A stretch of 64,000 nt of DNA. Source: Isochrysis galbana (Eukaryota; Haptophyta; Isochrysidales; Isochrysidaceae). A model generated the notes under the pieces. It was given only the letters and a program-made list of their open reading frames with translations. It did no database searches and was not told the DNA's origin. The first letter of the stretch is position 1. The number at the start of each line of letters is the position of its first letter. Of the stretch, positions 1-9,266 are shown piece by piece. The translations under genes and the position numbers were made by a program. The stretch spans positions 9,701,924 to 9,765,923 of the forward strand of contig CM030932.1 in NCBI GenBank assembly GCA_018136815.1, read 5' to 3'.

Positions 1-229
1 TGAACGCTCGACTTAGCCTAAAAACGCTAGGAGCTAGGAGCACGCAAGGAGGTAAGCCAGGCGGGAGGGCAAAGCAGGCGACAAGGGAGGCGACAAAGGA
101 GGCGAGGGCAAAGAGGGCAAATGTAGGATGATGCGACGGTGACTAGTGACAAGCCTACAAGGAGGGGACATAGAAACGCAGACGACTTCTAAAACAAAAA
201 GGTCGATTGCGGATGCGACAGAGTGGAGA

Positions 230-320
230 GTGGGGGTGTAGAAAGTTTTTGCTGCGTGAAAAGAAAGCAACGGGTCCACGGCCGCGTGTGCGGTGAGACT
301 ATTAAAAAGGCTTGTTCAAA
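230..320 (+). repeat. LINE-type 3' end fragment
   Basis: About 90 bp resembling 47685-47795: both have a 'gtgtaggaaagttt'-like stretch, a GTGAAAaGAAAG block, 'ggtccacggccgcgtgtgcg' and then a 'gagaNTATTAnAAgG' end. The last part also matches the 3' end of the truncated LINE copy at 62255-62481. I read it as a 5'-truncated 3' UTR. No target-site duplication was recognised. Positions 1-229 and 321-484 hold no other supported feature; 321-666 may belong to the 3' UTR of the peroxiredoxin gene on the minus strand. Confidence 0.5.
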
Positions 321-489
321 GAAAGAGTACATTGATTGATGCAACTCCTCCAAACCAAATGCGAAGTGCGACTAGGGCTAGGGTCACAACCTCAGCCTCT
401 CATCCATGTGATACGCACGGCCGGCTCGCAAACTCCTCACCCAGCAGCTCCCCGTGAGAGGGGCGGACACGCTGCGCTTAATAGCGGGT

Positions 490-560
490 ACATTCTCCGC
501 CCGCTGCCCGTGACGCCAAGTTGGCGACATGTTTTCGGGCAGCGCGGGCATCATCTTTGG
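490..560 (-). promoter_or_regulatory. Type-2 SECIS element of the Sec-peroxiredoxin mRNA
   Basis: On the minus strand, 113 nt beyond the stop codon, the hairpin has every part expected of a eukaryotic SECIS. The core has 5' UGAU (553-550) facing 3' GGAG (498-495), giving tandem G552.A496 and A551.G497 pairs within ATGA. Above it is a 12-bp helix (549-544 with 499-504, then 541-536 with 505-510) broken only by a 2-nt bulge (543-542). The apical loop starts AAAA (535-532) and contains a mini-stem CGCC/GGCG, which is the type-2 layout. SECIS elements recruit SBP2 and EFSec so that the ribosome reads UGA as selenocysteine. Seen by hand folding only. Confidence 0.88.
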
Positions 561-666
561 GAGATGCGGACAGCGTGGTCACAACGGAACCTGGCACAGG
601 CACCATGAATGAAAGCAGGACTCAGCGACGACGGAGTTGCGACCCACACCCGGCTGCGTCCAAGCT

Positions 667-1495
667 CTAGAGCTCCTCTTTGTCTAGCGCCTTGATGGCA
701 GCGATGACTGCTGGTGCAAGGGTCGACTCTGGGAAGTCATCGCCGGCGGGGTCATCAGGGCGCTCTGCGATTGAGAAGACCTTGAAGGTGCCGTCGACGA
801 TGTACGCAGCGAAGCGTTTGCACCGGTTGAGCAGGCCGAGACCCCTCGGCCCCGGATGCACGAGCTCGACGCCCAAGGCGGCCGTGAGCGACGAGGTCGG
901 GTCGCCCATCATCGTGATGAATCCATTTGACTTGTCGATACCCTGGTCCTTGCCCCAGGCGTCCATAACCGCGCCGTCATTCACGCAGTAGACGATAACT
1001 TCGTCGATCCCGAGCTCCTTGAGTGCGTCCGCGTGCTCAAGGTAGCCTGGGACCTGACGTGTCGATCAGGTGGGCGTAAAAGCGCCTGGAAGGCCAACGA
1101 GGATCACCTGCAGCCAGCCGTTGACACTGCCAGTCAGCAGAGGAGTGCGACGGGAGCGCGCACGAGACTCGGCGGAGTTTCGCTGTGCATAACAACGAGT
1201 CCAATCGCCATCTGCGAGCAGTGTTAATACAGCTCGCGCTCCGCTAGCTCTCCCGTCCTCGTTCCACCACCTCTCTTCCCCCTCCCTGCTCTTCTCTCTC
1301 CTGCCTCGCTGTCTTCCAAAAGCCAGCCACGCGAGCATGCCTTACCTTCTTGCCGGCAACGCGCCTGGCAAGGTCAACCTTGTCGGGAGGGAATCCATAG
1401 TCGAGCGTGATTCCCTCGGGCACCCTGTCCCCCACGCTGATCGCGCCTACGCCCGCGGCAAGCAGCAGGGCGAGCCGAGCGGCGGCCGACGCCAT
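667..1495 (-). CDS. Selenocysteine-containing type II (PRX5-like) peroxiredoxin
   Basis: Two exons, complement(667..1107, 1346..1495), GT-AG intron, 196 residues. Exon 1 (50 aa) starts MASAAARLALLL, a likely signal or transit peptide, and runs through the family start (DRVPEGITLDYG) to AGKK. Exon 2 begins VILVGLPGAFTPT, the active-site segment of type II peroxiredoxins. The next codon, normally the peroxidatic Cys, is TGA (1066-1068), and the same frame continues STRQVPGYLEHADALKELG to a TAG stop. The downstream family motifs are intact (CVNDGAVMDAWG, MGDPTSSL, RCKRFAAYIVDG), so the TGA is in frame at residue 64 and is read as selenocysteine, supported by the SECIS at 490-560. Cys91 is a candidate resolving Cys. 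Expected role: thiol-dependent reduction of peroxides. An ATG at 1543 in the same frame is an alternative start. A plain nonsense mutation is the other reading but would not explain the SECIS. Confidence 0.9.
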
Positions 1496-2237
1496 TGTCC
1501 CGCAGCCGACGGTGGTCGCCAAGTAGTCTACGGGTAAAACCAAGACGATCAGAGGGGAGGGGGTGGGAAGGGGCGCGGGCCAACAACAAAACTCACCCCC
1601 CCCCCCCCGCGGCCCCGGAGGTCTCCGCGAGAGCGCAGCGGGGAGGGGAGGGGGGCGGGGGGCGGGGGGGCGGGGGGGATTCTCCCCCCTCCCCCCCCCC
1701 CCCTTCGTTCTCCCCCGCCCCCCTCCCCCTCCCGCGCTCTGGACTGCACGAAGCGTGAGGAGGGGGGGGGAGGGGGGGCTACTAACATTAAAGTAAGCCT
1801 CGAGAGCACGAGAGAGAGAGAGAGTGAGAGGAGAGAGGAGAGCACAGGAGGGGGAGGTGGCGCGCCTCGTGGCCGGCGGGCGGGGGGGGGCGGGGGGGGG
1901 GGGGGAGGACGGGGGGGGGGGGGGGGCGCGGGGGGCGCGGGGGGGGGGGGCGTCTTCCCCCTAATGGGGGGGGGGGGGTTGTTGGGGGAAAGGGGGGGCG
2001 GGGGGAGGGCGAGAAGGGCGAGATGCAATTGGAGGGGCGCGCGGGGCCCACCAATCCGGGGTCGCACACACAGGATAAAGGAAGGACGGTACTGTAAACA
2101 AACCCTAGATCCACGCACCACGCGCCCTCCCTCTCACTTCTCTCTCTCCTCGTCTCGCGTCTCTTCTCTTTCCACTTCACACCTGAAGAGGCCCAAAGTT
2201 TTGCGGTGGGGAGGGTGGGGCCAAGGTTCCCCACACA

Positions 2238-2301
<64 letters not shown>

Positions 2302-2609
2302 GCCTCCCTCCTCTCTCCGCTTCAACCCCTCTCTCCAAGCGAGGAGGGCTACTAAAGAAACCATCGGAGCAAGATCTCCCTTGAGCCACCCATTCTCTTC
2401 GGTCGGAAAACGAAGAGAAACCTCCGATCCATCCCGCTCCCCTCTCTCCCGCCCCCCGCCCCCCGCCCCCCGCCCCCCCTTCCTCCCTTCCTCCCTCTAA
2501 CAGAGAATAAAAGAGAAAGAACGAGAGAGCGGCAAGCCTCTCTCGCCCCTCCACAGGGAGAGAGAGAGAGAGGGAGAGGGAGAGGGAGAGAGAGAGGGAG
2601 AGGGCGGCA
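1496..2609. other. Divergent intergenic spacer, low complexity
   Basis: Lies head-to-head between the peroxiredoxin (minus) and zeaxanthin epoxidase (plus) genes, so it must carry both promoters. It consists of C- and G-homopolymer runs (about 1590-2000), purine/pyrimidine strand switches and a CT microsatellite. Long proline- and serine-rich open frames here are composition artefacts. No TATA-like or other defined promoter element was identified. Confidence 0.5.
2245..2297. repeat. (CT)n microsatellite
   Basis: An uninterrupted CT run of about 53 bp upstream of the zeaxanthin epoxidase gene; a GA-rich tract follows at about 2550-2605, directly before its ATG. Confidence 0.95.
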
Positions 2610-4343
2610 ATGCGCGCGGTGTTGCTGGTCGCGCTCTGCGCCTCCACCCATGCCCTCCTCCTCGTCCGCCCCGTGCGCGCCCGCCAACCCTTGATGGTGG
2701 CGGAGAGGATTGCAATCGCAGGGGAAACCAGAGATCGGGAGGCCTCCCTGCTGGTAGAACCGAAGCCCGAGGCCATCGCGGGGGTCGGGCGGCCATATCA
2801 GGTCGCAATTGCTGGGGGAGGTATCGGAGGCCTATGCACCGCCCTCGTCCTCCTCAACATGGGCTTTGAGGTAAGCATTGCCATACGGCAGACGGAAAAC
2901 GGGGAGGGAGGTGGGATTGGCCACAGGAGAAGGGGGCGTGCTAAGTCAGCGCGCGCCCCAATGTGCTGACTGCCCCATGTACCTATGCCTCAGGTCACTG
3001 TTTTCGAGAAGACGCGGCAGTACCGCCCCTTTGGCGGCCCTATCCAAGTTGCGTCGAACGCAGCTGAGTCCATCCGTCGCATCGACGAAAGCACTTACGA
3101 CAAGATCCTCTCAAAGGCGACTGTTATAGGCGATCGCACAAATGGCCTCAAGGACGGGCTGTCGGACGAATGGTTCGCCACATTCGACCTTGACTCACCG
3201 GCGCGCCGGCGCGGCCAGGTGTCCTCAGTCGTCATCGACCGGCCAATCCTTCAGGATATCCTGTTGGAGAAGGTGGGCCACTGTGTGACAAAGGGCTGCG
3301 AGGTGGTTGGATGCCGGGAGGTCGGCCAGCGCGTCGTCGTAGAGCTCTCGGACGGGACAACGCATGAGGCGGACATGCTCGTCGGCTCGGATGGCATCAA
3401 GTCGCGCGTGAGAGACCTTTTCGACCCAACACGCCGTGAACCCATCTGGTCTGGCTATACATGCGTTGCGGGAATGGCGTACGTCGTGCCGCATGATCTG
3501 AAGGAGGTTGGCTACAAAGTCTGGGTCGGCCCGCGCAAGTATTTCGTGTCAGTCGACGTGGGCGGCGGCAGGATTCAGTGGTACGCATTCCTGAACATCC
3601 CACCAGGAACGGTGAGCATAGAGCGCCAGGAGCTCGTCAACTGGCTTCGCAATGAGCAGTTTGCCGAGTGGGCAGCTGATGTGCACCTGCTGCTCGACCA
3701 CTCGCCCATCGACGAGGTCGAGCAGCGAGATCTCTACGACCGGCCGCCTGACCTTCAGTGGAGCAACGGACGCGTCTGCCTGCTCGGTGACGCCGCGCAC
3801 CCCATGATGCCCAACCTGGGTCAAGGTGGCGGTATGGCCATCGAGGATGCGCTCATCCTGGGCCAAGAGCTCGCGAAGCTCCCACGGCATGGCGAGGAGC
3901 AGCCGCACCCCTTTGCACTACGTGACTCGATCCCTCGAGCACTGCGCCGGTACAACCAAAACAGAGTGCTGCGTGCTGCCGCGGTGCAGGGCCTCTCGCG
4001 TATATCGTCTGCCTTCCTCTTCCAGTATCAGCCACCTATCAAGCTCGAGTGGTCGCCTTCGCCACGTCTCGTGCACCTAGGTCCCCGGTCGTGGATTACG
4101 CGCGCATGCCAGGGGTTCTTGCAAAACGTAGCGTTCCCCCTGCAGTTTGAATTCCTATTCTCTTTCCCCGGGGAGATCAACCCGGAGATGTTCGCCGAGA
4201 GCAATGCCGGCGACTTTGGCTCGCTGCAGGCGTCCCAGTCGCCGCGCCCACAGCGAGCAGGGCCGACGAAGCTAGGCGCCCCGGAGCGCGAGCTCGTCTC
4301 GGGGGGTATGTCGCTCAGGGATTGGCTGTCGCAGTACTGGTGA
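2610..4343 (+). CDS. ZEP: Zeaxanthin epoxidase-type FAD monooxygenase
   Basis: Two exons, join(2610..2870, 2994..4343), GT-AG intron of 123 bp in phase 0, 536 residues. The N-terminus (MRAVLLVALCASTHALLLV) is a hydrophobic signal, as expected for import into a secondary plastid. The intron falls inside the FAD Rossmann fold: VAIAGGGIGGLCTALVLLN joins VTVFEK. The second FAD motif is LVGSDGIKSRVRDLF (DG motif) and the third is LLGDAAHPMMPNLGQGGGMA (GD motif), all typical of zeaxanthin epoxidases. The enzyme epoxidises zeaxanthin through antheraxanthin to violaxanthin on the stromal side of the thylakoid; in algae with the diadinoxanthin cycle, paralogues epoxidise diatoxanthin, and the substrate cannot be told from sequence alone. 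No FHA domain is visible at the C-terminus, unlike plant ZEP. A related FAD monooxygenase remains possible. Confidence 0.88.
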
Positions 4344-5764
4344 TGCGTTTAACACGACGGCCATTACACAGCTTTCGGTGGCGCACCTCCTTTCGAGAGT
4401 GGCACGGCACTCGTTGGCGCCCTCGTGCAACACAGCACCTTCGGTCGAGCGGAAGAAGATTGGCCCCACCTAACGACCATCTTTACGGCTAGGGCGGCCC
4501 TCTTTCTTGTGCACGCGCCCCATGCTATTCAGTGATGTGAGCGCCTTGTGGGCTCCCACACGCCTCGTGCCATGTTGGTGAGCTACGCCCATCAGTATTT
4601 GCTCTGGGTCCATGGTCAAGCCTGCACAATGTCCGCATGTATTGGTGTTAGCAGTGGCACAGCCGCCTTCGGTATCTCCACTGCAACATCGACTCGTCTC
4701 CCTCTTATGATCAACGCGGTTCCTGTACGCCTACATTCTCGAGGCGTTACACACACATCGCTTTGACGACACGATCCTTCCCAGGCTCTTCGACGATGAG
4801 GCGCGCGTTGTGTATATAGCTCGAGAGGGAGTTCTTCACGTCTATGCGTTAAGTGAGCACGGGTGGATACAAGGTGCATCGTGAAACGGTGGGTGAGCTA
4901 GTCGTGTCTTACTTTGTGCGATGGATGAAAGCTCAACACCCATCACACCGTTTTGCACATGTTACGGCATGTGTTCGCACGTCACATTCCTGAACTGACA
5001 CGTCAAAGGCGTGAACCTCGTGCGCTCAACTATCCAGCCATCACAAGCCGTTCATCGTAGATAGGGCAAGATAAAAAGTTCACTAGAAATTCTACTCGAC
5101 TAACTTTATATTTGGTTCGCATGGGGGAGGGCATGCTTCCTCTCCCAGCCCACCCTGATGGGTGGGAATCGCGCTCACTCCTCACCCTCACCCCCCCCCC
5201 CCCCCCCCCCCGCGCCCCGCCCCTTGCGCACTTGGCACTTGGCATGCAGCGGGGCCTTGCCATTCCTGCCCAGACTCTCCCTGAGGGCTGGGTCTAGACC
5301 GGGCACTCAGGCCCTTCGCGGCCTGCTCATCGCTCTGAACCCTCCCTCCCCCCTGGCCCTGGTCGCTAGGCGAGGCACCAGACAAACAGAGTCGGACAAA
5401 GACAGAAGCTCCTACTGCGGGCTGCAGGGTGCATGGGGCGCGCTGCGCGCTGCGGGCCAGAGGCCAGAGGGGGCAGCAACGTGTGCTTGAGAGCAGGTCG
5501 CAGGACGCTTACAGGCCGCAGGCATGGGGGAGGGAGGGAGAGGGAGGGAGAGGGAGAGGGACACGGAGACGGAGAGGGAGAGGGTTGAGACGAGGTGATG
5601 GTGATGGTGATGGTGATGGTGATGGGATGCGGATGCGGGGGGGATGGGGTGAAGAGGAGAGCGACCATTCTCGGGCAGCGCCCCCCAGACCTGCGGCCCA
5701 CTTGAAGAGAGGAGGCGACGCTAGCGGCGTGAGCTGTACGGGTACAAGGTACAACGGTCGCTCC
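4344..5764. other. Intergenic region without a supported gene
   Basis: 4344-5090 is ordinary intergenic sequence, with no recognisable gene or RNA on either strand. 5180-5215 is a C-run, and 5520-5640 is a purine-rich stretch with a short (GGTGAT)n run at about 5594-5624. Open frames here lack family features. Confidence 0.5.
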
Positions 5765-5792
5765 GCGAAAAACTATTGTTATAGTTTGACCT

Positions 5793-6713
5793 ATGGAGCG
5801 TGCCGCGACCGCTCCCGAGCCCCAGGCGACCCTCGCCACCGCGCCCCACCTGGGACGCCCCACGCCGCCCGAGGCGGCTCGTCAGAAAGCCCTCTCAAAG
5901 CCCATCCAGCCCATCCAAACCACACCCGCGCAAGCGCGCGGGGTGGCGAGCACTGGCACCGAACAGGTTGCCACCATGGCTCTGCGTAGCATGCAGGGGG
6001 TCTTGGAGACCCCCTCCAACAGTGGGAAACCCTCCCACCCCAAGAGCACCTCATGTGGGAGGGCAGCTCAGCTGCCCTCCCCATGGTGGAAACCTCTACC
6101 ATCAGTGCACCCAACATGGGAGGGCACTTCACAACCATCAATCTCCTACGGAGAGCACCCTAAGCCTCTGTTTTCCATGTTGAGTCACTTCTCGTTTTCA
6201 CCCCGCTCCTTTGGGCCACAAGAACCTACAACTCAGTGCCCTGCCTTGGGCACTCCTTCAACACTTGACTCCCTCTCCCACTCTCCCTTCCCTCTACAAC
6301 CAACCCAAGTAGCACGACCCCCCTCGCCCTCTGTTCAAAGCACCAAAAATTTCAACTCAAGACTCATGTTGATACACCTCTCGTTTTCACCCCACTCTTG
6401 TGGGCCACAATCACCTACAACTCAGTGCCCTGCCTTGGGCCCTCTTCCAACACTTCACTCCCTCTCCCACTCCCTCTTGGAACTACAAGCAACCCAAGAA
6501 GCACAACCCCCCTCGCCCTCATCTGTTTCAAGCACCAAAAATTTCGACTTAAGACAAGAGGGAGGATATGTCTTGAGGCGGCGTCGCTGCCCATGCCTAG
6601 CGCAAGGGTATAGCGCCCCCACTCAGACATCTCCTTCCCCACAGCTCCTCTCTGAGGAGTTGCTCCTCTCCCTCCCATTAGGCCCCCTTGCCTGCGAGAT
6701 GTGTTTGAAGTGA
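5793..6713 (+). pseudogene. LINE ORF1-type N-terminal frame with internal duplication
   Basis: A 306-residue frame beginning MERAATAPEP, the same start (MERA) seen in copies at 12217, 35911, 41752, 57957 and 62527. It is rich in Pro, Ser and Thr and has no recognised fold. It contains a tandem duplication with a 187-bp period (units starting near 6191 and 6378), each encoding a version of SFSPxSxGPQxPTTQCPALG followed by a STKNF motif. The duplicated part is not seen in other copies. Whether it is translated is unknown. Confidence 0.55.
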
Positions 6714-7105
6714 GGGTGTTTGTCCGTGTGTTTGAGCATCGGGTGTGTGTATAGTTTTGCCACGTGGATCCACTCATCTCGGGTCAAGTCTAGTTTACGG
6801 GTCCACTTTTCTCGGCCTGGCTGCGGTTTGTCGCTGGGGCCACCCACCAGGTATTCGCTCGTGATGTCGGATACGGTGATCTGGTCTAGTTGTATCTTGC
6901 CGTTAAGCGCGTATTCATCTGCTAAGGGGTACTCTAGGTGTTTCGGGCCTTTGAGCCCGCTTTCCCATCTGGCCGGTGTGTGGAATAGTGCCTCTTCTCC
7001 CGACTTAGCTACGTCAGTGGTGTTAGTGGTTTCTCCCAGGTAGTTGGTGTTGGTATATATCCATATGTTGTTCATTTTTGTGATGTATTTATCCTCTTCA
7101 GACAC
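6623..7105 (-). pseudogene. Inverted LINE C-terminal segment
   Basis: The minus-strand frame contains YLGETTN, then LEYPLADEYALNGKIQLDQI and WIHVAKLYTHPML. These match, in the same order, segments of the C-terminal proteins at 13080-13400 (plus) and 55500-55900 (minus): ELSYLGTPIIGER, LEYPLADEYTLDG, and WEHLATIYTSSMM. It faces the opposite way to the 5' end and the zinc-knuckle part of the same element, so it has been inverted. Confidence 0.65.
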
Positions 7106-7228
7106 TTTGATTTCCCTTGTCTCGTTTTCCGGTCGAGTTTCGTCGCTTGTTCGCTCCGGTTGCGCCTTTGCGGCTGGCTGTTGCGGTGCCGGGCTAGCCT
7201 GCGCTTTGTCTTGGAGACAAAAGTGCCC

Positions 7229-7690
7229 CCCTCGGACATCTCTCTTAAACTACTGCGAGTTTGCGTAAATGTGAACCTCAGCGAAACAGTCTGCTATGCT
7301 CGCGCACGGCGCCTCGCGCGGGGGGACCGAGGCACATCGCGCCCTGCGCATCCACGGCCTGCGCATAGGTGATTGCAAGTCATCACACCCTTCCCCCTCG
7401 GACATCTCTCTTAAACTGCGAGTTTACGTAATTGTCAACCTCAGAGAAACAATCTACTGTGCTCACGCATGGCGCCCCGCGCGGGGGAGGACCGAGGCAC
7501 ATCGCGCCCTGCGCATCCACGGCGTGCCGTATGCAAACGCGCGGCGCCCCGCGCGGACATCGCGCCCTGCGCATGGGTGATTGCAAGTCACCACACCCTT
7601 CCCCTCAAACTCTCCATTTAACGTTTACAGCGGACGTGATTGCTCCACGCGCCCTGATATCCATCGTAGTGTTGCCATGTCACGGGTAAA
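7229..7690. repeat. GC-rich tandem repeat, about 160-210 bp units
   Basis: At least two units begin 'cccctcggacatctctctta' (7229 and 7388), and a decayed third begins near 7600. Each contains a palindromic GC-rich core around 'gcacggcgcc' and ends 'gattgcaagtca(t/c)cacac'. Related units occur in the opposite orientation at 18943-19212. They lie inside or next to LINE sequence at both loci. Confidence 0.75.
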
Positions 7691-7774
7691 AAACTTTTCG
7701 CACACACCCTAAATTTAAAATAATGTTATTTTTATAACCGTGGACATTTGATCTCTCAATTCGACTGATCGACT

Positions 7775-8308
7775 GATGTCCCACAATTGACGGAACGACA
7801 CCTTAGCCACGGCGAACAGATTCGCGGACGACCCGACATGCCGTTTTTGCGGCATAGCCCCCGAATGCTCCACGCATTTAGCCGTATGCATCGCGACGGA
7901 GCCCGTCTTCGAATTCATAGAGGGTCTTATAGGGATTAATCTCAGACCGGGCGCTCAGAAGTAGCCCAACGTCGTTTTTGCTACCAAGTGGACAGGCCTC
8001 ACCCCTCCTCGGGATACTTAGGTATCCTGGCGTGGAGGTATATCCTTACGGACTTCTACAACATTCAATATGGCAACGCGGATGGTAGGACCGCTAGATC
8101 GATCCTGAGGGCAATTCTCACTAGATACCATCTATTAGTAACGGCGAGAATCGGTTTCTTTCAAAGGCTTAAGAGGCAACGGGAGAAGAGGGGGCTACAC
8201 GCCCCGAGCAATAAACATTTAAAAAAGATAATAAGCCCTCTTTACACGGTGGATAAAGACTTCAACCTCGAAACGTCGGAGAACCTCTCGCAGGCGGCGA
8301 GAGAATAG
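7775..8308 (+). pseudogene. LINE C-terminal zinc-knuckle and tail segment
   Basis: The plus frame near 7811-7910 encodes NRFADDPTCRFCG...CSTHLAVC, a C-x2-C-x8-H-x3-C knuckle identical in spacing to those at about 13490 and 55460. After an in-frame stop, the 7988-8308 frame reads LGILAWRYILTDFYNIQYG, matching the family's ILxxLAWRYILTDFY block. This is the typical position of the cysteine-rich knuckle downstream of the RT in non-LTR elements. Broken by stops. Confidence 0.7.
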
Positions 8309-8446
8309 AGAATTGGATATACGACACATCACTTAAGATGGATAGAAATTTTACTAGCAGGAAAATTGGCAGAGATCAAAGCAGGATCACACGGACTCTA
8401 AGGAAGGTATCCCGACCAAAGTAAAAACACAAGAGAAACCACAGTC

Positions 8447-8640
8447 TCCCGCCCCCTTCTCTCCGACTCCTGGCCGAAGCAGCGCGCACGGCCTCCCCGG
8501 AACCGGCTTCTCCGCTAAAGAGGGAATTGGGGAAGGGGAAGGGGGTCGATAAGGGTTAGGGTTGGGTAGTAGGGAGGTTCACTAGCACGCTGCCTCACGC
8601 CGCACATGTAGCGGGGATTTTTAAGAAGATTTTTTTTCTA
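8447..8640 (+). repeat. LINE 3' UTR, inverted partner of 19213-19418
   Basis: About 200 bp ('cagtctcccgcccccttctc' through 'tttttaagaagatttttttt') recur in reverse complement at 19213-19418. This is the 3' end of one LINE subfamily. It contains 'gggttagggttgggtag', which mimics telomere repeat but is part of the dispersed repeat. It ends in T8. Confidence 0.8.
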
Positions 8641-8734
8641 TCCAGCCCTTGGCCCTCGGCCCTTACTAAGCCTTACACTTTCACTCTACATCCTTTTCTT
8701 TACTCTACTACAGTTACCTGCGCATACAAGGTCA

Positions 8735-9266
8735 ATGGAAGCGTACCAGTAAAGAAGGAAGGGCAGGGCGCCGGGGGGGGGGGGGGGCGAAGAGGCTGAG
8801 CGCGTGAGCTCGCTCACGGTCGGCGGCCGCGTCTCCGCCCCCACCCACCCACCCACCCTCTTCCCTCTCTATCTCATATCCGAGCGAGACCTCACCCTCT
8901 CTCCCCTGCCCCTCCTCCTTTCTCCTTTCTCCCCCTTCTCCGCCCCCCCCCTCCTCTCCCCCCTCCTCTCGCTCCCCCAGCCTGCCGTCCGCAGCCATCA
9001 CGCTCCCCGAGCAGACTCACTCGGCGGAGACGCGCTCCTCGCGCTCGGAGGCGGCGCGCGCGCTGCGCCGGCCCGACGAGCGCGTCAAGTACGACGCGGG
9101 AGACTGCGACGACCTCGCAAAGGCCAGCCAGCGCTGCCTGCAGGCAACCGGCTACGACCGAGCGAAGGCCGCAAAGGAGTGTGAGCCACACTACGAGGCA
9201 TACCGCAACTGCAGGCGGGCGGTGACTGCTGCGAAGCGAAAGGACGTTAAGACAATCTTCGGCTAA
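8735..9266 (+). CDS. Twin-CX9C mitochondrial protein, COX23/CHCHD7-like
   Basis: Two exons, join(8735..8748, 8981..9266), 99 residues. Exon 1 codes only MEAYH (split codon) before the donor CA|GTAAAG; the acceptor ctcgctcccccag follows a long pyrimidine tract. The CHCH domain has two exact CX9C motifs, CDDLAKASQRC and CEPHYEAYRNC, with LQATGYDRAKAAKE between them. That linker, with its conserved YDR, and the trailing basic segment RRAVTAAKRKD resemble Cox23/CHCHD7, a Mia40-imported intermembrane-space factor for cytochrome c oxidase assembly. Other twin-CX9C proteins are possible. Its TAA stop overlaps the ATG of the DGAT2 frame (TAATG at 9264-9268). The first exon is the weakest part of the model. 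Confidence 0.75.

Larger units (their letters stand above)
5766..8645 (+). mobile_element. Degenerate LINE-like element, copy a, internally rearranged
   Basis: Starts with the family's 5' hairpin (5770-5787, arms AAACTAT/ATAGTTT) and the conserved ATGGAGCG start at 5793, and ends in a sense-strand oligo-T (after 'ttttaagaaga', about 8638). Order: N-terminal frame (plus), a C-terminal segment in inverted orientation (7105-6623), GC-rich tandem repeats (7229-7690), then zinc-knuckle and C-terminal segments in plus orientation (7775-8308) and a 3' UTR. No reverse-transcriptase core is visible. The inversion could come from twin priming or later rearrangement. No target-site duplication found. 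Confidence 0.7.

Noticed and set aside
1066-1107. Peroxiredoxin as a pseudogene because of the internal TGA
   Set aside because: The TGA is exactly at the catalytic Cys position, the frame is otherwise intact and a full SECIS is present, so recoding explains it better.
1549-2234. Long proline-rich open frames
   Set aside because: They arise from G/C homopolymers and have no family features on either strand.
8545-8575. Telomere-like TTAGGG sequence
   Set aside because: Only two to three degenerate units, and the whole block is a dispersed LINE 3' UTR also found at 19213-19418.
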